Shown here: one piece after another, positions 1 through 6,693 of the stretch
Layout of the letters: each line of letters starts with the position of its first letter
Numbering within the stretch: the stretch's first letter is position 1
NCBI GenBank assembly: GCA_937888775.1
Contig: CALAQT010000037.1
Location: forward strand, 1 to 10,069
Direction: 5' to 3'
Length of the DNA: 10,069 nucleotides
Source of the DNA: an uncultured Actinomycetes bacterium
GTDB lineage: Bacteria; Actinomycetota; Thermoleophilia; Solirubrobacterales; Solirubrobacteraceae
Notes under the pieces: model-generated
What the model was told of the DNA's origin: nothing
The model's database searches: none
What the model saw: only the letters and a program-made list of their open reading frames with translations
Position numbers and translations under genes: made by a program

Positions 1-181
1 GCACGGTCCGCGCGGCCGCGGAGCGCTCGGCGAGGCCGAGGTGTTCGAGGACCGCTCGCGTGCGCACGCCGGGCCCACTGCGCGGAGCCTGGCGGCAGGC
101 CCGGGCGAGCGCCGCGAGCACGAGCTCCTCCGAGGGCGTCGACCCGCCGTCCGCGGGATGCTTGTGATCGTGCGCTGGCAT
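1..181 (-). CDS. N-terminal part of a small winged-helix-like protein (truncated by window edge)
   Basis: An ATG at 179-181 on the minus strand is preceded by a good Shine-Dalgarno stretch (GGAGGCC, about 184-190). The frame stays open for 60 codons to the window edge. The visible protein begins MPAHDHKHPADGG, followed by a helix-rich stretch (EELVLAALARACRQAP, then GVRTRAVLEHLGLAERS). The second helix pair looks like a winged-helix or helix-turn-helix DNA-binding fold, which would make it a small regulator. That is inference from helix spacing and Ala/Leu/Arg content; I do not recognise a named family. The histidine-rich N-terminus (HDHKH) could bind metal but proves nothing. The competing plus-strand frame at 41-292 is Arg-rich and looks like an antisense shadow. 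The gene is divergent from the structured element at 216-343. Confidence 0.55.
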   Translation of the reverse strand, partial: MPAHDHKHPADGGSTPSEELVLAALARACRQAPRSGPGVRTRAVLEHLGLAERSAAARTV

Positions 182-215
182 CTGGCCTCCTCTGCTCGTG
201 GGCGCCGAGATGCTC

Positions 216-343
216 GCGCCGATTCCACCAGCACGAATCGGCGTTGCGCCGTGGGTCGCGCTCGGGGACAATCGACGGTGCGCCGAGGCTGAGCAACTCG
301 GTGCCGGGCCCGGGGTGTTCGCGCACCGCCGGGCCGCTTTTTT
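216..343 (+). ncRNA. Candidate structured RNA or attenuator leader ending in an intrinsic terminator
   Basis: Three hairpins follow one another on the plus strand. The first is a perfect 9-bp stem, 217-225 with 235-243, around loop CACCAGCAC. The second is an 8-bp stem with one G·U pair, 280-287 with 297-304. The third is the terminator at 307-335 with six Ts. A weaker GTCG/CGAC pairing lies between the first two. No convincing protein frame explains this stretch. A compact chain of stems closed by a terminator is what a small RNA or a riboswitch/attenuator looks like. I cannot match it to a riboswitch class I know, and I see no clear -10 box upstream. The first gene downstream on this strand is the truncated permease, so a regulated target may have been lost. 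The folding is read directly; the RNA role is inference. Confidence 0.35.
307..343 (+). terminator. Strong rho-independent terminator
   Basis: Bases 307-317 pair with 324-335 (11 bp, one bulged G at 328) around the loop TTCGCG, and six Ts follow at 338-343. This is an unusually clean intrinsic terminator for such GC-rich DNA. The T-run is on the plus strand, so it ends a rightward transcript, yet no supported plus-strand gene lies upstream. That is why it is read together with the hairpins at 216-304. Confidence 0.75.
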
Positions 344-542
344 CGGGATGCGACCGACGCTAGCCGCCCCGTGCGGCCAGGGCAAGCCAAAGTGGGGAGA
401 CGTTCTCCGGCGGATCCAGATCGGTCACACACGGGTCGCACTCGTCGGTGGGGTGCGTGCTTCGGCGCGCGTCCCAGACGGAGCGAGCGGCACCCCGAGA
501 TTGTCCAGAATGCACAGTTGTGGGCGTCGCTGCAGGCGTTAG
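344..542. other. Gene-free stretch with a possible minus-strand gene tail
   Basis: No intact gene is supported here. On the minus strand a frame ending at the stop 360-362 has strongly G/C third positions over about its last 38 codons (peptide around DECDPCVTDLDPPENV). It may be the end of a gene cut off by the same rearrangement that truncated the permease at 543. I do not recognise the peptide. An in-frame TAG at 540-542 immediately precedes the permease homology. Confidence 0.3.
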
Positions 543-966
543 ACTCGCCTGCGGCGCACGCAGTCCTCGCTCGTGGAGGCCTCGATGGACCTGGGCGCGG
601 ACGGCTGGCAGACGTTCCGCTTCGTCACGCTGCCGATGATCGCCACCGCGCTCGTCGCCGGGGCCCTGCTCGCGTTCGCGCCGTCGTTCGACGAGATCGT
701 CGTGACCACGTTCACGGCGGGAGCACAGAGCACGCTGCCGATCTGGATCCTCGGCAACATCCGCCTCGGCCAGCAGCTGCCGCAGGTGAACGTGGTGGTG
801 CTGTTCGTGATCGTGATCACGCTGATCCCGATCACGCTCGCCCAGCGGCTGACGCGCGGCACGGGGCTGCTGCGCGGCAAAGCCGCCGAGGGCGCCGTCC
901 CGGAGCGGCGCGTGGGGGAGCGAGGACTGGCCGCGCAAGCAGGGAATGCTCGACGTGGCAAGCTGA
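543..966 (+). pseudogene. 5'-truncated ABC permease, polyamine (PotC/YdcV-like) type
   Basis: The frame reads RLRRTQSSLVEASMDLGADG from about 546. This is the EAA loop (EAxxDLGA.....F..VTLP) through which such permeases dock to their ATPase. It is followed by two hydrophobic segments (around IATALVAGALLAFAP and VNVVVLFVIVITLIP) and by SFDEIVVTTFTAG, typical of spermidine/putrescine permeases. A normal family member has about 260-280 residues and six membrane spans. Here the first half is missing: an in-frame stop at 540-542 abuts the homology, and 344-540 encodes no permease sequence in any frame. The frame also seems to slip near 918-925. Third-position G/C then favours the +1 frame, which ends at TGA 964-966 just before the decarboxylase, whereas frame 0 runs into that gene to 1091. 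The position beside a PLP decarboxylase fits a former polyamine operon. Loss of function is inferred. Confidence 0.75.
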
Positions 967-970
967 GGGC

Positions 971-2473
971 ATGGATCCGGGACAGCAGCAGACGCCCTAT
1001 CTCGACGCGCTGTGCGAGTACGCGCGGCGGCATCCTGCGCGCCTCCACGTCCCCGGGCACAAGGGCGGCGACGGCGCCGACCCGGGCCTGATCGAGGCGA
1101 TCGGGGAGCAGGCGCTGAGCATGGACATCCCCGCGCTCACGCACGGCGTCGACGTCGGCGTGGACCCCACCCCCTTCGAAGAGGCCCAGCGCCTGGCCGC
1201 GGAGGCGTGGGGCGCCCGGCGCGCGTGGTTCCTCGTCAACGGCGCCTCGCAGGGCAACATCGCGGCGGGCCTCGCGCTCGCGCACTCGGGCGATCGGGTG
1301 GTCGTCCAGCGCAACGCGCACTCGAGCACCATCGACGCGCTCGTGCTCTCCGGCCTGCGCCCCACGTTCGCGGCTCCGGAGGTGGACCCCGAGCTCGGGA
1401 TCGCCCACTGCCTGACCGAGGAGACGCTCGACGGCGCGCTGCGGGAGACGCCGGGCGCGGCCGGCGCGTGGGTCATCTCGCCGACGTACTTCGGCGCCGC
1501 CGCGAACATCCGCGGTCTCGCGGAGGTCGCGCACGGGCACGGCGTGCCGCTCGTCGTGGACGAGGCGTGGGGCGCGCACATGGCCTTCCACGAGGCGCTT
1601 CCCGAGCACGCGCTGGCGGCGGGCGCGGACCTCGTGATCTCGAGCACCCACAAGATCGTGGGCAGCCTCACGCAGTCGGCGATGCTGCACCTGGGCGGCG
1701 CGAACGGCGGGCCGGGGGGCATGATCGGCGAGGACGTGGTGGATCGCGCGGTGACGCTGACGGAGTCCACGAGCCCCAACTCGCTGCTGTTCGGCTCGCT
1801 CGATGCGGCGCGCCGCCAGGCTGCGGTGCACGGGCACGAGCTGCTCGAGCGCATGATCTCCGCGCTGGCGGGCGCGCGCGAGCAGATCCGGGCGATCGAG
1901 GGCCTGGATGTGCTCGACGACCGCCTCACGGGTCGCCCCGGCGTGTTCGCCTACGACCCGCTCCGCCTCGCGGTGGACGTGCGCGGGATCGCGGCCAACG
2001 GCTACGAGCTCGCGCCGCTGCTGCGCGAGATCGGCGACATCAACCTGGAGCTCTACGGGCAGAACGTGATCGTTGCGGTGTTCGGGATGGGCGAGCGCGG
2101 CCTGCCCGAGGCGGAGCGCCTCGTGAGCTCGCTGCGGACGGCCGTGGAGCGCGTGGGCCTGGACCCGGTCGGGAAGCGGGCGAGCTTCGCCCCGCCGCCG
2201 CCGTGGGGCGAACTGGCGATGACCCCCCGCGAGGCCTACCTGGGCGCCCAGGAGGTCGTGCCCGCCGAGCGCGCCGCGGGGCGGATCGCGGCGGAGTCGC
2301 TGGCGACCTATCCGCCGGGCATTCCCAACGTGCTCCCGGGAGAGCGCCTGACGGCGGAGACGCTCGCCTACGTGCAGAACACGCTCGAGCTCGGCGGCAG
2401 CGTGCGCGGTGCGAGCGACAGGCGCCTGCACACCGTGCGGGTCGTCCTAGAGGACGCAGCGGCGGGGCGCTGA
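971..2473 (+). CDS. PLP-dependent Orn/Lys/Arg decarboxylase (group III, SpeA/Cad-like)
   Basis: The product should be a cytosolic PLP enzyme that decarboxylates arginine, ornithine or lysine to agmatine, putrescine or cadaverine. ATG 971 is chosen because GAGGG sits just upstream and the homology starts at once (TPYLDALCEYARR, then LHVPGHKGG near residues 25-33). It gives 500 residues, close to the 480-490 of short Bacillus-type enzymes. Visible landmarks are VNGASQGN (89-96), RNAHSS (114-119), the PLP-nitrogen Asp in VVDEAWGAH (D197), and the Schiff-base lysine in SSTHKIVGSLTQ (K228). The C-terminal YPPGIPNVLPGE (447-458) closes the active site in this family. Substrate choice cannot be read from sequence. 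The upstream polyamine-type permease suggests a shared operon, so polyamine metabolism is likely. The gene looks intact although its transporter partner is broken. The same frame is open back to 371, but that extension is an Arg-rich shadow. Confidence 0.93.
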   Translation: MDPGQQQTPYLDALCEYARRHPARLHVPGHKGGDGADPGLIEAIGEQALSMDIPALTHGVDVGVDPTPFEEAQRLAAEAWGARRAWFLVNGASQGNIAAGLALAHSGDRVVVQRNAHSSTIDALVLSGLRPTFAAPEVDPELGIAHCLTEETLDGALRETPGAAGAWVISPTYFGAAANIRGLAEVAHGHGVPLVVDEAWGAHMAFHEALPEHALAAGADLVISSTHKIVGSLTQSAMLHLGGANGGPGGMIGEDVVDRAVTLTESTSPNSLLFGSLDAARRQAAVHGHELLERMISALAGAREQIRAIEGLDVLDDRLTGRPGVFAYDPLRLAVDVRGIAANGYELAPLLREIGDINLELYGQNVIVAVFGMGERGLPEAERLVSSLRTAVERVGLDPVGKRASFAPPPPWGELAMTPREAYLGAQEVVPAERAAGRIAAESLATYPPGIPNVLPGERLTAETLAYVQNTLELGGSVRGASDRRLHTVRVVLEDAAAGR

Positions 2474-2527
2474 GGGGCCGCGCGGCTCGTGCCGGGGGCG
2501 CTGTGGCAGCGAGGCCCGCAGGCCCGG

Positions 2528-2914
2528 TCAGGCGCGCGGCGCGTAGCGGTGGTGGAGCATCAGCGCGTTGCCGTCGGGGTCCTCGAAGAAGGCCATCAGG
2601 CAGACGCCCGTGTCGAGCGTCTCGCCGCTGAAGTAGACGCCGCGCCGCTGCAGCTCCTGGCGCGCAGCGTGCACGTCGTCGACGCGCAGCGCCACCGGGT
2701 GCAGGTTGGGGCGGTGATCGAGCCCCACGGCCTCCGAGTCCATCACCTGGAGAGTGAGGTTGCCCGTCTCGAACTCCGCGCCGGGCACGCGCCCGTACCG
2801 GGCCGAGCACGTGAGGCCGAGCACCTCGCTGTAGAAGGTCAGCGCGGCCTCGAAGTCCCTCGTCGCGACGGTGACGAAGTCGACGCCTGTGACGAGCGGT
2901 GCGGGGGTGTTCAT
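2528..2914 (-). CDS. VOC-superfamily (glyoxalase/dioxygenase-fold) protein
   Basis: The 128-residue protein has the two-module VOC layout. Module one begins VDFVTVATRDFEAALTFYSE (11-30), with GLTCSARYG after it. Module two has LHPVALRVDDVHAARQELQ (71-89) and ends in FFEDPDGNALMLHH (109-122). These are the hallmark strands of glyoxalase I, fosfomycin-resistance and extradiol-dioxygenase relatives. The usual metal set looks incomplete. The first-strand His is replaced by Asp12, and the Glu normally following DPDGN is a Met, while His72 is kept. The protein may therefore bind a small ligand rather than act as a metalloenzyme, and its substrate is unknown. The start is supported by GGAG seven to eight bases upstream of ATG 2912-2914. 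It converges on the decarboxylase with 54 bases between stop codons; a small stem (CGCTG-TGG-CAGCG, 2499-2511) is the only terminator-like feature there. Confidence 0.9.
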   Translation of the reverse strand: MNTPAPLVTGVDFVTVATRDFEAALTFYSEVLGLTCSARYGRVPGAEFETGNLTLQVMDSEAVGLDHRPNLHPVALRVDDVHAARQELQRRGVYFSGETLDTGVCLMAFFEDPDGNALMLHHRYAPRA

Positions 2915-2990
2915 GGGCGGCTCCGGGTGGTCGTTTGCAGAGCAGCCGCGCGCCGGGTCGCGCGGTGCGCGAGCGATGCCCCAAAGGAGG

Positions 2991-3056
2991 GAAGCCGCGC
3001 ATGCGGGGCTTCTCCGAGATCGAGACTAGGGGAGGAAGACCGAGCCGTCCAGCCCG
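2991..3056. repeat. Copy A of a dispersed 66-base hairpin plus gene-end module
   Basis: The palindrome GAAGCC-G-CGCATGCG-G-GGCTTC (2991-3013) is followed by GAGACTAGGGGAGGAAG and CCGTCCAGCCCG. Copy B at 4591-4658 matches at most positions, with a two-base insertion in the hairpin loop. Read on the minus strand, the conserved part is a short peptide end, GAPPPLGLDGSVFLP, then TAG (3026-3028), 12 bases and the hairpin. It resembles the 3' end of a gene with its terminator. The minus frame reaches back only to a TGA at 3131-3133, so no intact gene is attached. It lies in the divergent gap between the VOC gene and the CelD-like gene. Confidence 0.6.
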
Positions 3057-3110
3057 AGCGGGGGAGGAGGCGCTCCGTAGTGCTCCGTCGGCTCGCGCGA
3101 AGAAGCCCGG

Positions 3111-4238
3111 ATGGCGATCGCGCTCGGCCGTCATATGTTCAGCTGCATGCTGTGCGGCGATCATCGCGGCAAGATGGTCGTGCGCGCGGTACCCGCCGGA
3201 TCGCTCGACCGGGCGCAGCTCGGCCGTTGGTCTGAGCTGCAGCGCGGTTCGCCCTCGCTGGCCAGCCCGTACTTCTGTCCCGAGTACACCCGCCTGGTGG
3301 CCGCGGCTCGCCAGGACGTGCGCGTCGGGCTGCTGGAAGCGGGCGATGGGCCCGTCGGGTTCTTCCCCTTCCAGGGCGGGCGGTTCGGGGTCGGCGCGCC
3401 GGTGGGCTCGCTCATCACGGACTACCACGGCATCATCGCGGGCGAGGGGGTGCATGTGGACGCGGTGGAGATCCTGCGCGGGTGCAACCTGAAGGCCTGG
3501 CGGTTCCACCACGTGCCGGCCGCGCAGACGGCCTTCGGGCGGTTCAGCCGGTCTCGCTGCGACTCAGCCGTGATCGATCTCTCACGCGGCTTCGAGGAGT
3601 ACGTGCACGAGCGCCGGGCGAGCGGAAGTCACCTCGAGGCATCGATCGGGCGGAAGGAGCGCAAGCTCGAGCGCGACTACGGTCCGGTTCGCTACGTCCA
3701 GCACACGCCCGATCCGGGCGTCCTGGCCCTGCTGATGAAGTGGAAGATCCGCCAGTACCGGCAGACGGGCGCCATCGACGCCCTCGGGCGCCGCTGGGTG
3801 CGAACGGCCCTGCGCCTCATACACGAGACGCAGAGCGAGGCGTTTGCGGGTGTGTTGTCGCTCCTGTGCGCAGGCGGTAGCCCCGTGGCCGTGCATCTCG
3901 GAATCCGCTCCTCGACGGTGCTGCATTCGTGGTTTCCCGCCTACGACCCGCGTTTCGCGAGCTATTCGCCGGGGCTGATCCTCTTCCTGAAGATGGCCGA
4001 GAGCGTGCCCGCATCGGGCATTCGCGCGATCGACCTCGGTCCCGGAGAGGGCCAGCACAAGCAGATCCTGAAGAACGCAGGCTCGCCGCTGCTGGAGGGA
4101 ATCGCAGAGGTGCCGTCGCTCACGGCGAAGGCAGTGCGCGCCTCGCGGACGGCAAGGGCGCTGGTCGGCCGCACGCGGCTCGCTCCGAGGCTGCGCCCGA
4201 TCGTGCGCAGCCTCGAAGGGGTGGCGACCAGGGGCTGA
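3111..4238 (+). CDS. CelD/BcsL-like GNAT acetyltransferase (Acetyltransf_6 type)
   Basis: The protein has 375 residues from ATG 3111. It has the double-GNAT architecture of CelD/BcsL proteins, which are found with exopolysaccharide and cellulose genes and probably acylate a cell-surface sugar or lipid. Family marks are SPYFCPEYTRLVAAARQDVR (52-71), GFFPFQ (83-88), SLITDYHGII (100-109) and the basic helix RKERKLERDYG (181-191). The C-terminal GNAT part has LHSWFPAYDPRFASYSPGL (271-289) and RAIDLGPGEGQHKQILKNAG (305-324), which normally bind the acyl-CoA. No signal peptide is convincing, so it should be cytosolic. The start is uncertain: none of the ATGs at 3111, 3135, 3147 or 3174 has a good ribosome-binding site, and homology begins only around residue 22-30. 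ATG 3174 (MVVRAVPAG) is a serious alternative. No polysaccharide genes flank it, so the substrate is unknown. Confidence 0.82.
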   Translation: MAIALGRHMFSCMLCGDHRGKMVVRAVPAGSLDRAQLGRWSELQRGSPSLASPYFCPEYTRLVAAARQDVRVGLLEAGDGPVGFFPFQGGRFGVGAPVGSLITDYHGIIAGEGVHVDAVEILRGCNLKAWRFHHVPAAQTAFGRFSRSRCDSAVIDLSRGFEEYVHERRASGSHLEASIGRKERKLERDYGPVRYVQHTPDPGVLALLMKWKIRQYRQTGAIDALGRRWVRTALRLIHETQSEAFAGVLSLLCAGGSPVAVHLGIRSSTVLHSWFPAYDPRFASYSPGLILFLKMAESVPASGIRAIDLGPGEGQHKQILKNAGSPLLEGIAEVPSLTAKAVRASRTARALVGRTRLAPRLRPIVRSLEGVATRG

Positions 4239-4242
4239 GTCT

Positions 4243-4259
4243 GCCCCCCGCGGGGGGGC
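4243..4259 (+). terminator. GC-only hairpin just after the CelD-like gene
   Basis: Five bases past the stop codon, GCCCCCC (4243-4249) pairs with GGGGGGC (4253-4259). An outer CTGAG/CTCAG pair (4235-4239 with 4267-4271) could extend the structure. No T-run follows, so it may be a poor intrinsic terminator or simply an mRNA 3'-end hairpin. Confidence 0.35.
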
Positions 4260-4590
4260 GGCCGCGCTCAGACCTGCGGGCAGCCCGGGCGGCAGGGGTC
4301 CTGCGTTACTGCGCTCGAAGCCGAGCATGAGGCCGGCGCTTCTAGCCGCGATGAGCCAGGTGGATCAGCCCGCGCAACACGGAGCCGACGACCCTCGCTC
4401 CGGCGATCAGGGCCGCCGCGGACGCCGAGCACGACATCGGTGAGCGCGGCGAGCAGAAGAATCGGCATTCCTCTGGCAAGGATGCCCACGCCGCCCGGCA
4501 GGTATCGCCACGGGAATCCACAAGACGCAGGCACGAGTTCCTGGGAGGCCGGTCCGGTCTGAACCTATGGCTCGGGCCCCATCAACGCCA
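4260..4590. other. Gene-free stretch, possible decayed minus-strand membrane-protein end
   Basis: No intact gene is supported. On the minus strand a hydrophobic piece (GMPILLLAALTDVVLGV, from the frame ending at 4268) is followed in another frame by AALIAGARVVGSVLRGLIHL ending at stop 4342-4344. Together they could be the frameshifted end of a membrane-associated protein. The link is my inference from hydrophobicity and G/C third positions, and I recognise no family. Confidence 0.2.
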
Positions 4591-4658
4591 GAAGCCCCGC
4601 AGATGCAGGGCTTCTGTGTGATGGAGACTAGGGGACGAAGGTCAAACCGTCGAGCCCG
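4591..4658. repeat. Copy B of the dispersed hairpin plus gene-end module
   Basis: The hairpin arms GAAGCCC and GGGCTTC (4591-4614) enclose GCA/TGC pairing. They are followed by GAGACTAGGGGACGAAG and CCGTCGAGCCCG, closely matching copy A at 2991-3056. On the minus strand it ends a frame with ATPEPGLDGLTFVP then TAG (4628-4630), against GLDGSVFLP in copy A. Arm changes keep the outer stem (G·G in A becomes C-G in B), and the peptide motif GLDGxxFxP is kept. Either RNA structure or protein ending may be what is conserved. Confidence 0.6.
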
Positions 4659-4950
4659 GGTTCAGGCGTTGCGACAGGCGCTGGCGGACTGCGACCGAGA
4701 GAACGCGCCGTGCAGAGCAGACGTGCCGTGATGGCCGCTCAGCGGAGCGGCCATCCGTTGCAGTGAGGGCCTCGAGCGGCGAAGGCCCCACATTGTCGCC
4801 GACCATCGGCATCCCCTTGGCCGGACACAGCGTTGGCTGGGGGATTTGCCTCGATCGGCTTGACTGCGAGCCTGGTAGATGAATAGGGTCCACCACGTCG
4901 AGGTGTGGATCGGGCACGTCCGCCGCCACCGCGTCATTCACGTCGGCCAT
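4628..4950 (-). pseudogene. Possible decayed gene whose 3' end is repeat copy B
   Basis: An ATG at 4948-4950 starts MADVNDAVAADVPDPHLDVV with mostly G/C third positions and AGGG a few bases upstream. That frame then loses coding character and ends at 4642. A different minus frame (open from 4738) ends at TAG 4628 with PPAPVATPEPGLDGLTFVP. Joining the two as one gene broken by frameshift is inference; they could be unrelated scraps. I recognise no family. Its 5' end overlaps the region upstream of the secreted protein on the other strand. Confidence 0.25.
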
Positions 4951-5015
4951 CTACCCTGGAGGGCGTCATCGACTTCATCGCTACTCGGACATGGAAGACC
5001 TCTGGGCCCGGGGCG

Positions 5016-6554
5016 ATGTGGGCGTTCGTGGTCGGCGCCGCGTCGGTGCTCGCGTGCCTGCTGTCGCTGGGCACGCGTGACGCGTCTGCGGCAACGCGGC
5101 CGCCGGCACCCGTGGGCGTGCCTCAGCTCGCGCCGGGACAGCTGCCGACGGTCTGCGCCGGCGCGAACGGCGGGTCCGGCTACAGCTCGGTCAGCGGCGT
5201 CTACTACGACAGTCCCAGCAACAGCTGGTTGAGCGCGCCGTTCTGCTATCCGCGCTGGGGCAACCTCGAAGCCTCGCCGCCGCAGATCGCCGAAGCCGGC
5301 AAGGCGGTCACCGTTACCGCGACTCCGACCGACGGATCGAACTCCGGGACATACGCACCGCAGACCGCGTCGATCACTTGGACGCTCGGCGCCAAGGTCG
5401 TCTCGGGTTGCCTCTCGGCGAACCTGACATGCACGTTCATCCCCGCGCCCAAGCAAACGCACGCGTGGCAGTGGCTTGAGGTCGAAGTCTCGATGCCGCG
5501 GACGTTCTTCATCGACTCACCGGGCGAATTCTGTGCCGGCGTACACGTCTGCGCGGGCGTCGAGACCCACGCGTGGACGTGGATCGGCGTGCCACCCGAC
5601 ATCTGCCCCGGACTGCTCGCCGGCAGCGCCGTGCGAGCCGTGTCGCATCCCGGCCCGGAGCGGATGGCGACCGCGACGCGATCGGGCTGTGGGGCGACGC
5701 TGTCGGGCCACGTGTTCGTCCACAAGTGCGTTGGCTCGGGCGGAGGCTGCGACTCGGTGAAGGTGGTGGGCGCCGATGGGCGTTCGGTCTCGGTTGCCGG
5801 CCCCAGCGGCCACAAGGACACGTTGACCGACGCCAACGGCTTCTGGCAGATGAAGGTCCCCAGGGGCAACTACACGGTGCGGATACCAGGAGCGGGCAAG
5901 TCTGTGCAGCCGGCGTCGCGGTCGGTCCGGGCGCGTGGCGACGTGCGAGGGCTCGACTTCGATGTATGCAAGCCGCCTCCGGGATACACGGGCAAGCATC
6001 TGGGCTGCGATCTGGTCGAGATCCGAGGCACAGTGCTCGCGTTCGACGGCACCCCTTACGGCCTAGCCCACTTGTCTGCGCCTGGCGACTTTACAAACTC
6101 CGACGCCCACGGACACTTCGCGGGGCTGCTCGTCCCGATCGGCCTTGTTTTCGTCACCGTTAGGTCAGGCACGGGGATTTTCCCGACCGAAGCCGAGGTC
6201 GCTGTGAACGCGACCCGGAAGGTCAATACCGTGCGCGTGACGCTCCCGATCAAGATCCAGATCCAACCGGCCCGCGCCGAGGGTGGGTGGGGCGTGGCGC
6301 TGGATGGTCTCCCGCGCACCCCGGTCACCTTCCACATCCAGCACAATGTGCCAGTCCTGACCAGGAGTTGCGTCGACAAGCAGGACGAGAACGTGTCCGC
6401 AAGCCCTGATCGTAGTATGGCCTTCCCAATGACCCCGCAGAGCGGGGGCTTCCCCCTCATGGAGGGAGCGCCGCACTTCTGCCGGGGCTTGTACACCGCC
6501 ACGGTGGTCCAGGGCACGAGAACACTCGCCACGACGACATTCGTTATCAGCTAA
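5016..6554 (+). CDS. Secreted Cys-containing protein with two carboxypeptidase-regulatory-like domains
   Basis: From ATG 5016 the product has 512 residues and opens with a signal peptide (MWAFVVGAASVLACLLSLG, then DASA|AT, cleavage near 25/26), so it is exported. A variable stretch with paired cysteines (about 47-77) precedes an Ig/PKD-like region (about 82-190; AGKAVTVTATPTDG, ASITWTLG). Two beta-sandwich repeats follow. One spans about 224-318 (LSGHVFVHKCVG...TLTDANGFWQMKVPRGNYTV) and the other about 331-412 (EIRGTVLAFDGTPYG...NSDAHGHFAGLLV). Both show the pattern 'added information, then time- or structure-graded motif' of CarboxypepD_reg/Cna-B-like folds. There is no sortase motif, C-terminal membrane anchor or catalytic motif. 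A structural or adhesive surface role is inference. The start is debatable: a strong GGAGGG (4958-4963) lies four bases before an in-frame ATC (4968), not before ATG 5016. The gene appears monocistronic. Confidence 0.8.
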   Translation: MWAFVVGAASVLACLLSLGTRDASAATRPPAPVGVPQLAPGQLPTVCAGANGGSGYSSVSGVYYDSPSNSWLSAPFCYPRWGNLEASPPQIAEAGKAVTVTATPTDGSNSGTYAPQTASITWTLGAKVVSGCLSANLTCTFIPAPKQTHAWQWLEVEVSMPRTFFIDSPGEFCAGVHVCAGVETHAWTWIGVPPDICPGLLAGSAVRAVSHPGPERMATATRSGCGATLSGHVFVHKCVGSGGGCDSVKVVGADGRSVSVAGPSGHKDTLTDANGFWQMKVPRGNYTVRIPGAGKSVQPASRSVRARGDVRGLDFDVCKPPPGYTGKHLGCDLVEIRGTVLAFDGTPYGLAHLSAPGDFTNSDAHGHFAGLLVPIGLVFVTVRSGTGIFPTEAEVAVNATRKVNTVRVTLPIKIQIQPARAEGGWGVALDGLPRTPVTFHIQHNVPVLTRSCVDKQDENVSASPDRSMAFPMTPQSGGFPLMEGAPHFCRGLYTATVVQGTRTLATTTFVIS

Positions 6555-6586
6555 CGCCGGGGTCAAGCCGCACCGCCCAGCGGGTG

Positions 6587-6632
6587 CAAGGGCTGTGGCT
6601 CGTCAAGGACTTGCACACCGCACAGGGCCTTG
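6587..6632. repeat. Imperfect inverted repeat downstream of the secreted-protein gene
   Basis: CAAGGGCTGTG (6587-6597) pairs with CACAGGGCCTTG (6621-6632): two 5-bp blocks around a small internal loop, with a 23-base apical loop. It lies 33 bases after the stop codon at 6552-6554. No T-run follows, so it may be an mRNA 3'-end structure or a remnant of a mobile-element end. Confidence 0.35.
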
Positions 6633-6693
6633 ACACGGCGCCCGACCAACGACCCGCGCGACCCCAGCAGATGAGGAGTGATCTGACCCTGTC

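Noticed and set aside
1012..2631. Long Arg/Ala-rich frames overlapping the decarboxylase, on the plus strand (1012-2631) and the minus strand (539-2431, 2040-3512)
   Set aside because: They are shadows favoured by high GC; composition is abnormal and the decarboxylase motifs fix the true frame.
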